Translations under genes and position numbers: made by a program
Shown: in pieces, positions 1 to 6,915 of the stretch
How positions within the stretch are numbered: the first letter of the stretch is position 1
How the letters are laid out: each line of letters starts with the position of its first letter
From: an uncultured bacterium
GTDB lineage: Bacteria; Cyanobacteriota; Vampirovibrionia; Gastranaerophilales; Gastranaerophilaceae
Assembly: GCA_949296245.1 (NCBI GenBank)
Contig: CASFNW010000020.1
Coordinates: 1-35,877 of the forward strand
Length of the DNA: 35,877 nt
Direction: 5' to 3'
Notes under the pieces: generated by a model
What the model was told of the DNA's origin: nothing
Seen by the model: only the letters and a program-made list of their open reading frames with translations
The model's database searches: none

Positions 1-567
1 AATGCAGGCGAAGCAAGCACAATGTTTGGTCGTGAAGACTTTGCAATGTTAATGACTGGTATTGCATCAAAAACTGGTTATAACATTGAACTTGCTAAAG
101 GTAAATTTATAATTCAGCCGAATTTCTTGATGTCATATTCATTTATTAATACGTTTGATTATAGAAATGCGGCAGGTGTAAGTATTGATTCGGATCCATT
201 ACATGCTATTCAACTAGAACCGGGCATTAAATTTATTGGCAATCTTAAAAACGGATGGCAACCTTATGCAGGTGTAAGCGTTGTATGGAATCTTATGGAT
301 AGAACTCACTTTACAGCAAATGATGTATCATTACCAAACCTTTCAATTGATCCGTTTGTTAAATATGGTGTAGGTATTAGAAAAGCTTGGGGTGAAAGAT
401 TTACAGGATTTCTGCAAACATATATTACAAACGGCGGAAGAAATGGTGTAGGTATACAAGCAGGATTTAGATGGACTCTAGGAAAAACCCAACCAAGTGT
501 TAAAAAAGCAAGTGGAAATCTTCCTGAATTACCTAAAACGGAAATAATATTAAATAATATCAAGTAA
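1..567 (+). CDS. C-terminal part of an autotransporter-like outer-membrane beta-barrel protein (5' truncated by window)
   Basis: The frame is open from base 1, so the true start lies upstream; the ATG at 22 is internal. The roughly 188 visible residues alternate polar and hydrophobic or aromatic residues in short strands separated by Gly/Asn turns (for example FIIQPNFLMSYSFINTF, WQPYAGVSVVWNLM, RFTGFLQTYITNG, VGIQAGFRWTLG), as in the last strands of an autotransporter or other outer-membrane barrel. The last strand, ending FRWTLG, is followed by about 30 polar residues, so the aromatic beta-signal is not at the extreme C-terminus. An OmpH/Skp-type periplasmic chaperone gene follows after 37 bases, which fits an outer-membrane client. 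The passenger part is outside the window, so substrate and function cannot be judged. Confidence 0.75.
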   Translation, partial: NAGEASTMFGREDFAMLMTGIASKTGYNIELAKGKFIIQPNFLMSYSFINTFDYRNAAGVSIDSDPLHAIQLEPGIKFIGNLKNGWQPYAGVSVVWNLMDRTHFTANDVSLPNLSIDPFVKYGVGIRKAWGERFTGFLQTYITNGGRNGVGIQAGFRWTLGKTQPSVKKASGNLPELPKTEIILNNIK

Positions 568-604
568 CAAAGGTAGTTTTTTGTATTTAATAAGGAGAAA
601 ACAA

Positions 605-1072
605 ATGAAAAAACAAATTACAACATTAACAATCGCAGCGGTAGCATTTATTTCAGGGCTTGGCATTAATAATTTCGCAATGTCTGATGTTCCTGCAAAT
701 TATAAGATAGCAATTGTAGATGTGAATGCTGTTGTCCAAAAGTCTGCTCAGGTGCAAGCGCTAAAAAAAGAACAGCAAGAAAAATTGCAAGAATTACAAA
801 AGTGGCTTGAAACAGTAAGAGCAGATGTTCAAAAACAATCAACTAAAGAAGGTAAAGAAAAACTTGTTAAAAAATATGATGCTGAGTTTGCAAAAAAACA
901 AGAAGCAATTAAAAAGAACTATGCAACAAAACTTCAAGCAATAGACAAAAGCATAAGTGCAACAATAGCTGCAGAAGCTAAAGCAAAAAACTATAACTTG
1001 GTACTTTCAAAAGGGGTTGTTTTATACGGAGGAGAGGATATAACTGCAAGTATTTCCAAAATAGTGAAATAA
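605..1072 (+). CDS. OmpH/Skp family periplasmic chaperone
   Basis: 155 residues. The N-terminus (MKKQITTLTIAAVAFISGLG) is a signal peptide: two lysines and a hydrophobic core. The mature part starts with a short beta segment (YKIAIVDVNAVVQKSAQVQAL), the usual Skp/OmpH opening, followed by about 80 charged residues rich in K, E and Q that form the helical arms, and a closing strand (NLVLSKGVVLYGGEDITASI). Skp-type trimers hold unfolded outer-membrane proteins in the periplasm. I chose the ATG at 605 over the upstream in-frame codon at 581 because TAAGGAG sits 7 bases before it and the signal peptide begins there. It follows an outer-membrane barrel gene by 37 bases and ends in a clear terminator. 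Confidence 0.9.
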   Translation: MKKQITTLTIAAVAFISGLGINNFAMSDVPANYKIAIVDVNAVVQKSAQVQALKKEQQEKLQELQKWLETVRADVQKQSTKEGKEKLVKKYDAEFAKKQEAIKKNYATKLQAIDKSISATIAAEAKAKNYNLVLSKGVVLYGGEDITASISKIVK

Positions 1073-1091
1073 CAGTTATTTTGCATTGAAT

Positions 1092-1125
1092 AAAGGAGTT
1101 CCGATTAGTTGGGACTCCTTTTATA
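1092..1125 (+). terminator. Rho-independent terminator after the OmpH/Skp gene
   Basis: Stem AAAGGAGTTCC (1092-1102) pairs with GGGACTCCTTT (1111-1121) with one weak position and an 8-base loop, followed by a T-rich tract. It starts 20 bases after the stop codon. Confidence 0.85.
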
Positions 1126-1215
1126 TTTATATACAGATTAAATTTATGCCAAAATTTTGGTAATAATATTTTTTCATCGATATTATTATAAATAAAAACA
1201 AAGTATAAATATATT

Positions 1216-1434
1216 TTACAATATGAATATACTTCCTTTTCCTGTAAGAATATAATTTACGTTAATATTGTATTTAGAGATTAGCATTGATAGCTTACGA
1301 TTATTTAAAAGTCTTTCATTTTTTTCTATTTTTGATAGATATTGTTTCGAAACATTTAAAACTTCTCCTAATTGCTGTAAAGATAACTGCAAATGTTTCC
1401 TTGCTTTTTTTATTCTTTCTCCTTGCGTACACAT
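1216..1434 (-). CDS. Small XRE/Cro-type helix-turn-helix regulator
   Basis: 72 residues, almost entirely one XRE domain. ERIKKARKHLQLSLQQLGEVLNVSKQYLSKIEKNERL contains the expected first helix, the helix-turn-helix (LSLQQLGEVLNVSKQYLSKIE, about residues 17-37) and the third-helix SxIExxxR pattern. The tail (LLNNRKLSMLISKYNINVNYILTGKGSIFIL) matches the phage-repressor-like 'NxNYxLTGKG' ending but no oligomerisation or protease domain follows. The start is fixed by AAAGGAGG seven bases upstream of the ATG and by a consensus promoter at 1478-1506. It is transcribed alone, converging on the OmpH terminator. Its targets are unknown; the adjacent gene-poor stretch suggests it may be what is left of a mobile element. 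Confidence 0.85.
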   Translation of the reverse strand: MCTQGERIKKARKHLQLSLQQLGEVLNVSKQYLSKIEKNERLLNNRKLSMLISKYNINVNYILTGKGSIFIL

Positions 1435-1477
1435 TCTAACCTCCTTTTTTTGTATTTTTCTAAAGCATTAATTCTAG

Positions 1478-1506
1478 TTTATACTTATATGCTTACTATT
1501 TGTCAA
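1478..1506 (-). promoter_or_regulatory. Sigma-70-type promoter of the XRE regulator
   Basis: On the minus strand a perfect TTGACA (1501-1506) is separated by exactly 17 bases from TATAAA (1478-1483). The regulator's ATG lies 44 bases downstream of the -10 box. Confidence 0.75.
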
Positions 1507-1572
1507 ATAAATACGACAAGGAGTTTGAGAAAAATTCTAACATTTATTTAAAAATTTTTATCTAACTGTCCC

Positions 1573-1615
1573 AAAATTCCGAAACTGGTTGTCAAATATT
1601 CCGGAACTGGTTGTT
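1573..1615. repeat. Imperfect tandem repeat of a 21-22 base unit
   Basis: Two adjacent copies: aaaattccgaaactggttgt at 1573 and aaatattccggaactggttg at 1594, both ending GGTTGT; ATTCCGG recurs at 1623. Repeated short units of this kind occur in the multi-repeat ends of IS21-family elements, but no transposase is visible next to it. It lies within an 810-base stretch (1435-2244) lacking an intact gene. Confidence 0.6.
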
Positions 1616-1718
1616 CTTTTACATTCCGGCTAGACATCTGCTTTATACAATTTTTATAATTTTTCTACAAAATCAATCAAGGCAAAAACACGTTTTAACA
1701 ACCGTTTAAAAATTCCCC

Positions 1719-1952
1719 TTAAGTTTGATTTTTTGCAAATTGATTATATTTACGTATTCTTGCTAAATAAAATTCGTTTCAATCTGTCCATTGGGCGGCT
1801 TTTATAAAATTATCTGCTATAAAGTATTTGAATTTCCGTTTTTTCGGACTTTCCGTAATAACAAGTATCTTCAGCTTTTTATCTCCTGTTTTATTATTTG
1901 AAAATATGACCGAGAAGGCAACTGCTACGCCGGCTGCTGTAATGAATTCTAT
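1719..1952 (-). pseudogene. Decayed flavodoxin/NADPH-dependent FMN reductase-like fragment
   Basis: On the minus strand the frame is open from 1952 to a TGA at 1779-1781 and then continues in the same frame to a TAA at 1719. The first part reads EFITAAGVAVAFSVIFS, a hydrophobic lead, followed by KKLKILVITESPKKRKFKYF and IADNFIKAAQ. This resembles the FMN-binding N-terminus of WrbA/NADPH-dependent FMN reductases, whose pattern is KILVIxGSPRKNGN...LADxFIKGA, but the Gly of GSPR is replaced. After the stop, NEFYLARIRKYN resembles the next beta-strand. There is no ATG, GTG or TTG at the beginning, no ribosome site, and nothing of the remaining two thirds of the domain. I read it as a remnant; chance similarity is possible. 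Confidence 0.35.
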
Positions 1953-2028
1953 CTATAATTAAAACCTTATTGTATTTTAAAACTTGAGAGTGACACTATC
2001 TTAAGTCTTTTCTATGTAAAACAGGAAA

Positions 2029-2040
2029 CTTAAATTTAAG
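2029..2040. repeat. Perfect 12-base palindrome
   Basis: CTTAAATTTAAG is a perfect palindrome in the gene-poor stretch, followed by an A-run. No function can be assigned. Confidence 0.4.
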
Positions 2041-2089
2041 AAAAAAAAGACAAGGGAAATTAAGAAAGATTTAGACTTTAATTTGCCGA

Positions 2090-2114
2090 AAAGAATCACA
2101 TGGTGTGATTCTTT
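2090..2114 (-). terminator. Strong hairpin, probable terminator of the pentein gene
   Basis: A perfect 11-base stem (AAAGAATCACA at 2090-2100, TGTGATTCTTT at 2104-2114) closes a 3-base loop, with an outer CGAAAAG/CTTTTCG pairing at 2088 and 2120. On the minus strand it ends in TTTT and lies 130 bases past the stop of the gene at 2245-3696. The T-run is short, so the terminator role is tentative. Confidence 0.45.
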
Positions 2115-2244
2115 ATATCCTTTTCGAAATTTATATTTAGTCAGCTTAAAACAATTTTTTTGTTATCACAAATTTTTTCAACAATTATTTATTGTTTGGC
2201 AAAAATGTCAATCTGTAAACTGCTTAAGCAACGCTAACTTTTAT

Positions 2245-3696
2245 TTATTCTTCCTGTGTCAGACAATCAATGCCACCATCAAGCAAAAGAGCATACCTTG
2301 TTGAAACAAAGTATACTTCGTCTATACCTGTATTTTGAAAATATTTTTTTACTGCTTCATCCAGTTCGTCGTAATCAGATTTATTTGTAATATAATAAGT
2401 TTTTCCATCTTTTGATGTTCCGCCAATGCCATTCATATAATTTATGTGACTATTAAAAAAAGTTTTAGAAAAATATGGGATTTTGACAATTTTGTACCCC
2501 TTTTCAAGAAGTATTTGTTCGGCTTCTTCTCTAATCGTTTTTGTTTTATCAGCGTCATTTTTCATCTCTTCTATTAATATTTTTTTTTCAAGATAGCCAT
2601 CTGGCATACGTGCGATTGATGTTTTTTCAAGTAATTTTATACCTTCCTGATAATCCGGAACAGCTATAACTCCGTTTTGCAAAGGACGGTAGTACATGTC
2701 TATATGAAAATCAAATTGCGGGATATATGCTATATTTTCCGGTTTTATCCCTAGATCTTGTGCAATCTGATTTTTAGCAATTTCAATATTTTTTTCATTA
2801 TTTTCTAAGCCCATAGCCAATAATGTGTACCCGATGGATTCACTGCCCACAACCGCAGCCGGTGTTCCATCCACTAATGTTGTATTTAATACATTTCCGC
2901 CTTCAAGATAGCTTTTACCTGTTACTATTGTATTTTCTTTTTCTAATTTTTGTTGCAAAAATTTGTAAAAACGAGCTGTCTTAACTTCCTTTGAGCCGTT
3001 AGTTTTATTTATATAAGCTATTACAGCACCACCCTGTCCGCTTGTAGAAATATTACTTCTTCTTTTTATTATTTCTCCAACATTGTTAGAATCTTTTTGC
3101 GATATCATATTATCTGCTGCCGTATCTGACATAAATAACATTTTACGGTCTGCTCTTCTTATTCCATAATCTTCTATCCAGTTTGCATAATCCTCTGTTT
3201 GTAGATTTTCTACATCAAACCCGAGTTCTTTACCCAGTGTTTTCAATTCGTTATGCAATTGTTTAGCCATTTTAACATCCGAATAAATTTCATCATTCTC
3301 AGAATAAGCGATATTTATTTTGGTGATTCTTCTGTCTACACCCTCTGACCAGGATAATTTTGCCAGATTTTGCGTAATTCTTTCCGCTGTTTTTTTATCA
3401 AGTTCCTTTGTAATGGTTCCATCCAAGATTTTTTTTGTCAGTTCAGCAAATTCTTCATTTTCAATTGTTTTATTGCCCTTTGTTTTATCTATAGATTTAT
3501 CAGCAATTTCAAGCAGTTTATTAAGCATATTTATTTCTTTTTTTTGAACTATACCATCTCCATTGTCCACAAGCCTCCATATAGAGTTAAATTTTGCATT
3601 ATTCATCCTATTGGCAATATCAATCCAGTTTGTTTTTTTTTGTATATTTAGTTTATTGAAATTACTATTGCTGTTATCCCAAAATGAAAAAGTCAT
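2245..3696 (-). CDS. Pentein-fold guanidino-modifying enzyme (deiminase/amidinotransferase-like) with N-terminal degenerate EF-hand pair
   Basis: 483 residues. The C-terminal two thirds has the spaced marks of the pentein superfamily (arginine/agmatine/peptidylarginine deiminases, amidinotransferases): EGGN at 265-268, HID at 331-333 in DFHIDMYYRPLQNGVIAVPD, an Asn-rich NYMNGIGG segment near 419, and a C-terminal GGIDCLTQEE with candidate nucleophile Cys478, comparable to the GGNIHCxTQ end of agmatine deiminases. Known members attack guanidinium carbon through Cys with His and acidic partners. Residues 43-54 (VDNGDGIVQKKE) and 71-82 (KTKGNKTIENEE) align with EF-hand loops, both keeping the position-12 Glu but lacking Asp at position 1. 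No signal peptide. The ATG at 3696 is preferred to 3708 because GAGGG precedes it by five bases. Substrate unknown: free arginine/agmatine analogue or protein arginine. Confidence 0.7.
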   Translation of the reverse strand: MTFSFWDNSNSNFNKLNIQKKTNWIDIANRMNNAKFNSIWRLVDNGDGIVQKKEINMLNKLLEIADKSIDKTKGNKTIENEEFAELTKKILDGTITKELDKKTAERITQNLAKLSWSEGVDRRITKINIAYSENDEIYSDVKMAKQLHNELKTLGKELGFDVENLQTEDYANWIEDYGIRRADRKMLFMSDTAADNMISQKDSNNVGEIIKRRSNISTSGQGGAVIAYINKTNGSKEVKTARFYKFLQQKLEKENTIVTGKSYLEGGNVLNTTLVDGTPAAVVGSESIGYTLLAMGLENNEKNIEIAKNQIAQDLGIKPENIAYIPQFDFHIDMYYRPLQNGVIAVPDYQEGIKLLEKTSIARMPDGYLEKKILIEEMKNDADKTKTIREEAEQILLEKGYKIVKIPYFSKTFFNSHINYMNGIGGTSKDGKTYYITNKSDYDELDEAVKKYFQNTGIDEVYFVSTRYALLLDGGIDCLTQEE

Positions 3697-3886
3697 ATAA
3701 ACCCTCATTGTTATACTTTATATATATAAAGTATATATTCGGGCGCAAATTGCATTAGTTTGTATATTTGATACAATGTTTAACATTATTTTGACTTGTT
3801 AATACATTTACTTACAAAAAATATTTTAAATGCATTTTATAAAGGCTGCTTTAGGAATTTTGGCATATAAATAAACTTTGTATAAC

Positions 3887-3920
3887 AAAAAGGGATGTTT
3901 TATTTTTGAATAAAATTCCC
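3887..3920 (-). terminator. Terminator of the 156-residue hypothetical
   Basis: Read on the minus strand, GGGAATTTTATT (3909-3920) pairs with AATAAAACATCCC (3892-3904) except for two bases, with a 4-base loop, and is followed by TTTTT (3887-3891). It lies 38 bases after the stop codon. The remainder of the 3697-3957 gap is AT-rich with no other clear feature. Confidence 0.7.
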
Positions 3921-3957
3921 ATAAACTTAAAAACTGATTATAGTGAAAAAACAGTAA

Positions 3958-4428
3958 TTATCTCATATCAATATATTCAAGAGATTCTTTACTGATAGAA
4001 TTATTTGCCAGCTTTAAGTATTTGCGTTGGTTTACACTCATTTCAGGATTTTTGCTGCTTTCTCTTGTAAATCTTGCGAGAAATGTCATTAACGGAAGTA
4101 TTCTGTCATCATTGAGAAACAAATCTTTATTGTTTAATTTGAAAAAAGACTGGCTAAGCTTTTCTTCCGGAACATCAAATCTTTTGATATGCAGCTCTAG
4201 TCTATCAGGTTCTTGCTGGTTTATATACATTACAGGTGTTCTTTTTAGATAATCACTAAGGTGATTTCCTCTTTCATCATCAGTTAGTTTTACAGATATC
4301 TTCAGTTCTGTATAGTTCTTTTTTCTATATCCTATATGATTATCCTGTTTTTGATACATTCCATTAGCTGAATATTCTTTTTTGCCAATTTTAATATTAT
4401 TAATACCTTTAAAACTTATGTTCATCAT
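3958..4428 (-). CDS. Hypothetical protein of lineage-restricted 'NISFKG' type
   Basis: 156 residues, soluble and highly charged; no transmembrane segment or signal peptide. I do not recognise a domain. The N-terminus MMNISFKGINNIKIGKKEYS begins with a short beta/FKG motif that I associate with many small proteins of gut Melainabacteria, which is recollection rather than a search result. The body contains a beta-like part (NYTELKISVKLTDDE, DRLELHIKRFDV) and a helical C-terminal half (LFLNDDRILPLMTFLARFTRE, NQRKYLKLANNSISKESLEYIDMR). The ATG at 4428 is supported by AAAGGA seven bases upstream. It is monocistronic, with its own terminator. Confidence 0.65.
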   Translation of the reverse strand: MMNISFKGINNIKIGKKEYSANGMYQKQDNHIGYRKKNYTELKISVKLTDDERGNHLSDYLKRTPVMYINQQEPDRLELHIKRFDVPEEKLSQSFFKLNNKDLFLNDDRILPLMTFLARFTRESSKNPEMSVNQRKYLKLANNSISKESLEYIDMR

Positions 4429-4559
4429 ACTTTGTCCTTTATGTAAAAACGTATCTGTTTTAAAACATATAAAAAAATAATTTGCTATGTGAAAATAGTT
4501 TTTTTAAATTTTAAATAAATAATAGAGGATTAGACTCTGTAAGTAAATATAAAATAATG

Positions 4560-4574
4560 CTAAAATTATTATAA
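4560..4574 (+). promoter_or_regulatory. Candidate PerR-like operator ahead of the flavin reductase-rubredoxin gene
   Basis: CTAAAATTATTATAA agrees with the PerR box TTATAATNATTATAA at 12 of 14 defined positions and ends inside the likely -10 region (TATAAA), 27 bases before the start codon. The surrounding DNA is very AT-rich, so chance matches are expected; the support is the combination with an oxygen-defence type gene. No perR gene is in the window. Confidence 0.35.
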
Positions 4575-4601
4575 AGGGTTATCCTAAATAAGGAAGTTTA
4601 T

Positions 4602-5228
4602 ATGAATAATAGTGTTTTAAATTTGTTGTCTTATGGAGTTTATGTTGTAACGACTTTAGACGAAGAGCGTTCTGTCGGATGCATTGCAAATTGTGCAATG
4701 CAAATAACATATGATACTTTGTGTATAAGCATAAATCATGATAATTACACTAACGGATGTATAAAAAAATCCAAAAAGTTTGCGATTTCGATACTTGGCG
4801 AGCACGTCAATGATACTGTTATTCCCACTTTCGGTTTCAATTCTTGCAGAGATATTGATAAGTTTGAAAAAACTAAAACTGTCAAAATAGACGGATTAGA
4901 TATCCTGACAGATTCCGTAGGGTATGTAATTTGTGAGTTAACGGGAGAGTTTGAAACAGAGACTCATACTGTATTTGTCGGCAAAATGACAGACGGAGAT
5001 GTGTTAAAACAAGATATCCCAATGACCTATGACTATTATCACAAGGTCAAAAAAGGTAAAAGTCCTAAAGCCGCCCCTACGTATCAGGAAGAAACTTCTT
5101 CACCTAAAACTGTTGCATACAAATGCAAAATATGCGGATACATATACGAAGGTGATATTACAAAAGAACCGGATACTTACGTTTGCCCTATATGCAAAAA
5201 AGATAAGAGCTATTTTGAAAAAATTTAA
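4602..5228 (+). CDS. Flavin reductase domain-rubredoxin fusion (high-molecular-weight rubredoxin)
   Basis: 208 residues. Residues 1-150 form a split-barrel FMN-binding flavin reductase-like domain (MNNSVLNLLSYGVYVVTT, CAMQITYDTLCISIN, FAISILGEHV). Residues 172-207 are a rubredoxin: Cys175-x2-Cys178-Gly-Tyr and Cys195-Pro-x-Cys198, with the usual YEGD and DKSYFEKI. In acetogens and clostridia the same fusion (Hrb) passes electrons from NAD(P)H to flavodiiron proteins that reduce NO or O2, so a similar role in anaerobic oxygen or NO defence is likely. The start is supported by AAGGAAG. Its stop codon overlaps that of the convergent HNH-like gene by three bases. A possible PerR-like box precedes it. 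Confidence 0.88.
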   Translation: MNNSVLNLLSYGVYVVTTLDEERSVGCIANCAMQITYDTLCISINHDNYTNGCIKKSKKFAISILGEHVNDTVIPTFGFNSCRDIDKFEKTKTVKIDGLDILTDSVGYVICELTGEFETETHTVFVGKMTDGDVLKQDIPMTYDYYHKVKKGKSPKAAPTYQEETSSPKTVAYKCKICGYIYEGDITKEPDTYVCPICKKDKSYFEKI

Positions 5229-6616
5229 AAATCTTTTTGTAAAGACTTGATATCTATCTGTCTGCCGCTTTGTCTGTAGAAGGTATCTATCATTCCAATT
5301 GCATCAGAACGGGAAATATTGCCTTTTTTTACTTCTGCAAATATTTCTTTAAAATAATTTCTTTGGTTCTGTATTGGAAATGGCGCAATAAATTCTTTCA
5401 TATCTCCGTTAGAACGTATATTGTTGTCTCTTTCACAGGCAAGAGCATAGTTGTATAATTCATTAGGACCGCCCTTAGATTTTGGGTTCATGTGTTCTAT
5501 TGTTACAATAGAAGGTCTTAACAAATCATATCCGATTGCGTCTGATGCTGCCATTTCATGTTTAGTTATAAATGCATTTACACTTGTAATTGAGTTTGGA
5601 AGGCGTTTTACTATTTCATCTATTTCTTTTCTTAATGCTTCATCCGGCATTCCCTCCAAAGCTTCATTCAGGTCATATTTAAAGGCTTTGTTACTAAATT
5701 TTATTTTTACGGGTTTGCGTTCTATTGTTTTTATTGCTGTATCACAAAGATTTATTATATCTTTTCTGTTTAATATTTCTGCATACTTTTGAATTTGACC
5801 TATAAGTATTAACTGCAGGTCTGCTTTAGTTAGTTTAGATACGTCTATATCTCTTGTCTGAGTAAGAATAAGAAGTTTGTTTATAAATTTTTCCGTTAAT
5901 GGCATATTGGCTTTTTTAAACACAGGATGTGTAAGCGGCTCTGTTAATTTTATAATTTTTTGAGCAAGGGTTCTGTCTTTTATTGTCTCTTCAATACGTT
6001 TTATTTTGTATGAAAATTCTTTTCCCGAAAATTCATCAGGAATATATTCTTTCTCATAAAGCCTGTATTTGGAAATTCTTATTAATTTTTTAAATTTTGT
6101 TTTATAGCCTCTCGGAAGCTTTTCAGAAAGAGCAGACAGCTCTTTAAATATAGGAATTTGTTCTTTTAACAATTCTTTGTTTGCTTCAGGATACATTTTT
6201 TTTATAGCCTCAGACAGCCTTATTTTAGGATAATCAAATGCCATAACAGTGATTTTTTTTAAAAATTCTTTTTCAGTAGGATGCATATAATCCAAATAAT
6301 TAAACATTTCTTTTGCAATATCTCTTATGTTTCTGGAAAATATCCCGCTGCATTTTAGTTTATCCAGTGTCCTGCTGCTCAAAAGCGGCCTGTTACAATA
6401 GATACAGTGTATAGTCCTTTTTGCTGCCAGATGTCTGAAATCCGACCCGGCTTTTATTATTCCAAAAGATGGTATAAATTTATCCTGTTTGACAAAAACA
6501 TCTTTTTTAGGACCGATATTGAGTACAGGCTTTTCGTAAGAATAATTATGATGTTTATTCTTCTTAAATTTTACGGATGGCAGATTAAAATTTAATAACA
6601 CAGGCATTATGTTCAT
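5225..6616 (-). CDS. HNH-like endonuclease domain protein with a distant N-terminal CxxC
   Basis: 463 residues. The C-terminal region at about 369-403 has HNH nuclease character: VTIEHMNPKSKGGPNELYNYALAC gives Glu374-His375, Pro378, Gly382-Gly383, Asn389 and Cys394, followed by ERDNNIRS, where a typical HNH has CNxxK. The metal-holding CxxC that normally lies 20-30 residues before the His is instead at 71-74 (HCIYCNRPLL), about 300 residues upstream, separated by a mostly helical, lysine-rich region. So either the zinc knuckle is split by a large insertion or the two are unrelated. No signal peptide. No good ribosome site precedes the ATG at 6616. Substrate unknown; I could not link it to a restriction or phage cluster. 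Confidence 0.6.
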   Translation of the reverse strand: MNIMPVLLNFNLPSVKFKKNKHHNYSYEKPVLNIGPKKDVFVKQDKFIPSFGIIKAGSDFRHLAAKRTIHCIYCNRPLLSSRTLDKLKCSGIFSRNIRDIAKEMFNYLDYMHPTEKEFLKKITVMAFDYPKIRLSEAIKKMYPEANKELLKEQIPIFKELSALSEKLPRGYKTKFKKLIRISKYRLYEKEYIPDEFSGKEFSYKIKRIEETIKDRTLAQKIIKLTEPLTHPVFKKANMPLTEKFINKLLILTQTRDIDVSKLTKADLQLILIGQIQKYAEILNRKDIINLCDTAIKTIERKPVKIKFSNKAFKYDLNEALEGMPDEALRKEIDEIVKRLPNSITSVNAFITKHEMAASDAIGYDLLRPSIVTIEHMNPKSKGGPNELYNYALACERDNNIRSNGDMKEFIAPFPIQNQRNYFKEIFAEVKKGNISRSDAIGMIDTFYRQSGRQIDIKSLQKDF

Positions 6617-6674
6617 ATTAGTACAATAAACTAAAATGAAATTTTTTGTTATCTTTGTAATAAAAAGTTACGAA

Positions 6675-6910
6675 ATTTCATATAGTCAACTGACTCCGAC
6701 TACTTGATGAACCTGTGCAATAAACAAGTACATTTTTACCAACAAGTCCAGCACAGGCAACAAGTGCATGGGGTCACTTGCGCAAAATGCTAGACTTGGC
6801 ATCACTCGCACTCCGTGTACTACTTCTACAAGCGAGGCCGCCTCAGACAAGTATTTTGTATTGCTAACTGCCCCGTATACTCTTGATAAATGACAAGCCT
6901 CATTAGACAA
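6675..6910. repeat. Structured intergenic repeat element (copy D) downstream of the ThDP-enzyme gene
   Basis: This 236-base spacer differs in composition from its surroundings and is full of dyads: CCTGTGC/GCACAGG (6754 region), CAAGTG/CACTTG, and GAGGCGGCCTC. Its left end (6675-6705) matches the left end of the element at 35750-35780 at 27 of 31 bases, including the shared GTCAAC and CCGACTACTT cores. ACAAGT occurs at 6724, 6742 and 6760, exactly 18 bases apart. A 74-codon reading frame runs across it on the minus strand (6686-6910), but it has no ribosome site and repetitive Leu codons; I regard it as non-coding. Confidence 0.55.
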
Positions 6911-6915
6911 TTTTA

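Noticed and set aside
1268..1471. Plus-strand reading frame opposite the XRE regulator
   Set aside because: It is the shadow of the regulator, whose motif, promoter and ribosome site are all on the minus strand.
6686..6910. 74-codon minus-strand reading frame after the ThDP-enzyme gene
   Set aside because: No ribosome site, repetitive Leu codons from the 18-base phase, and it lies within a dyad-rich repeat whose end recurs at 35750. Treated as part of a non-coding element.
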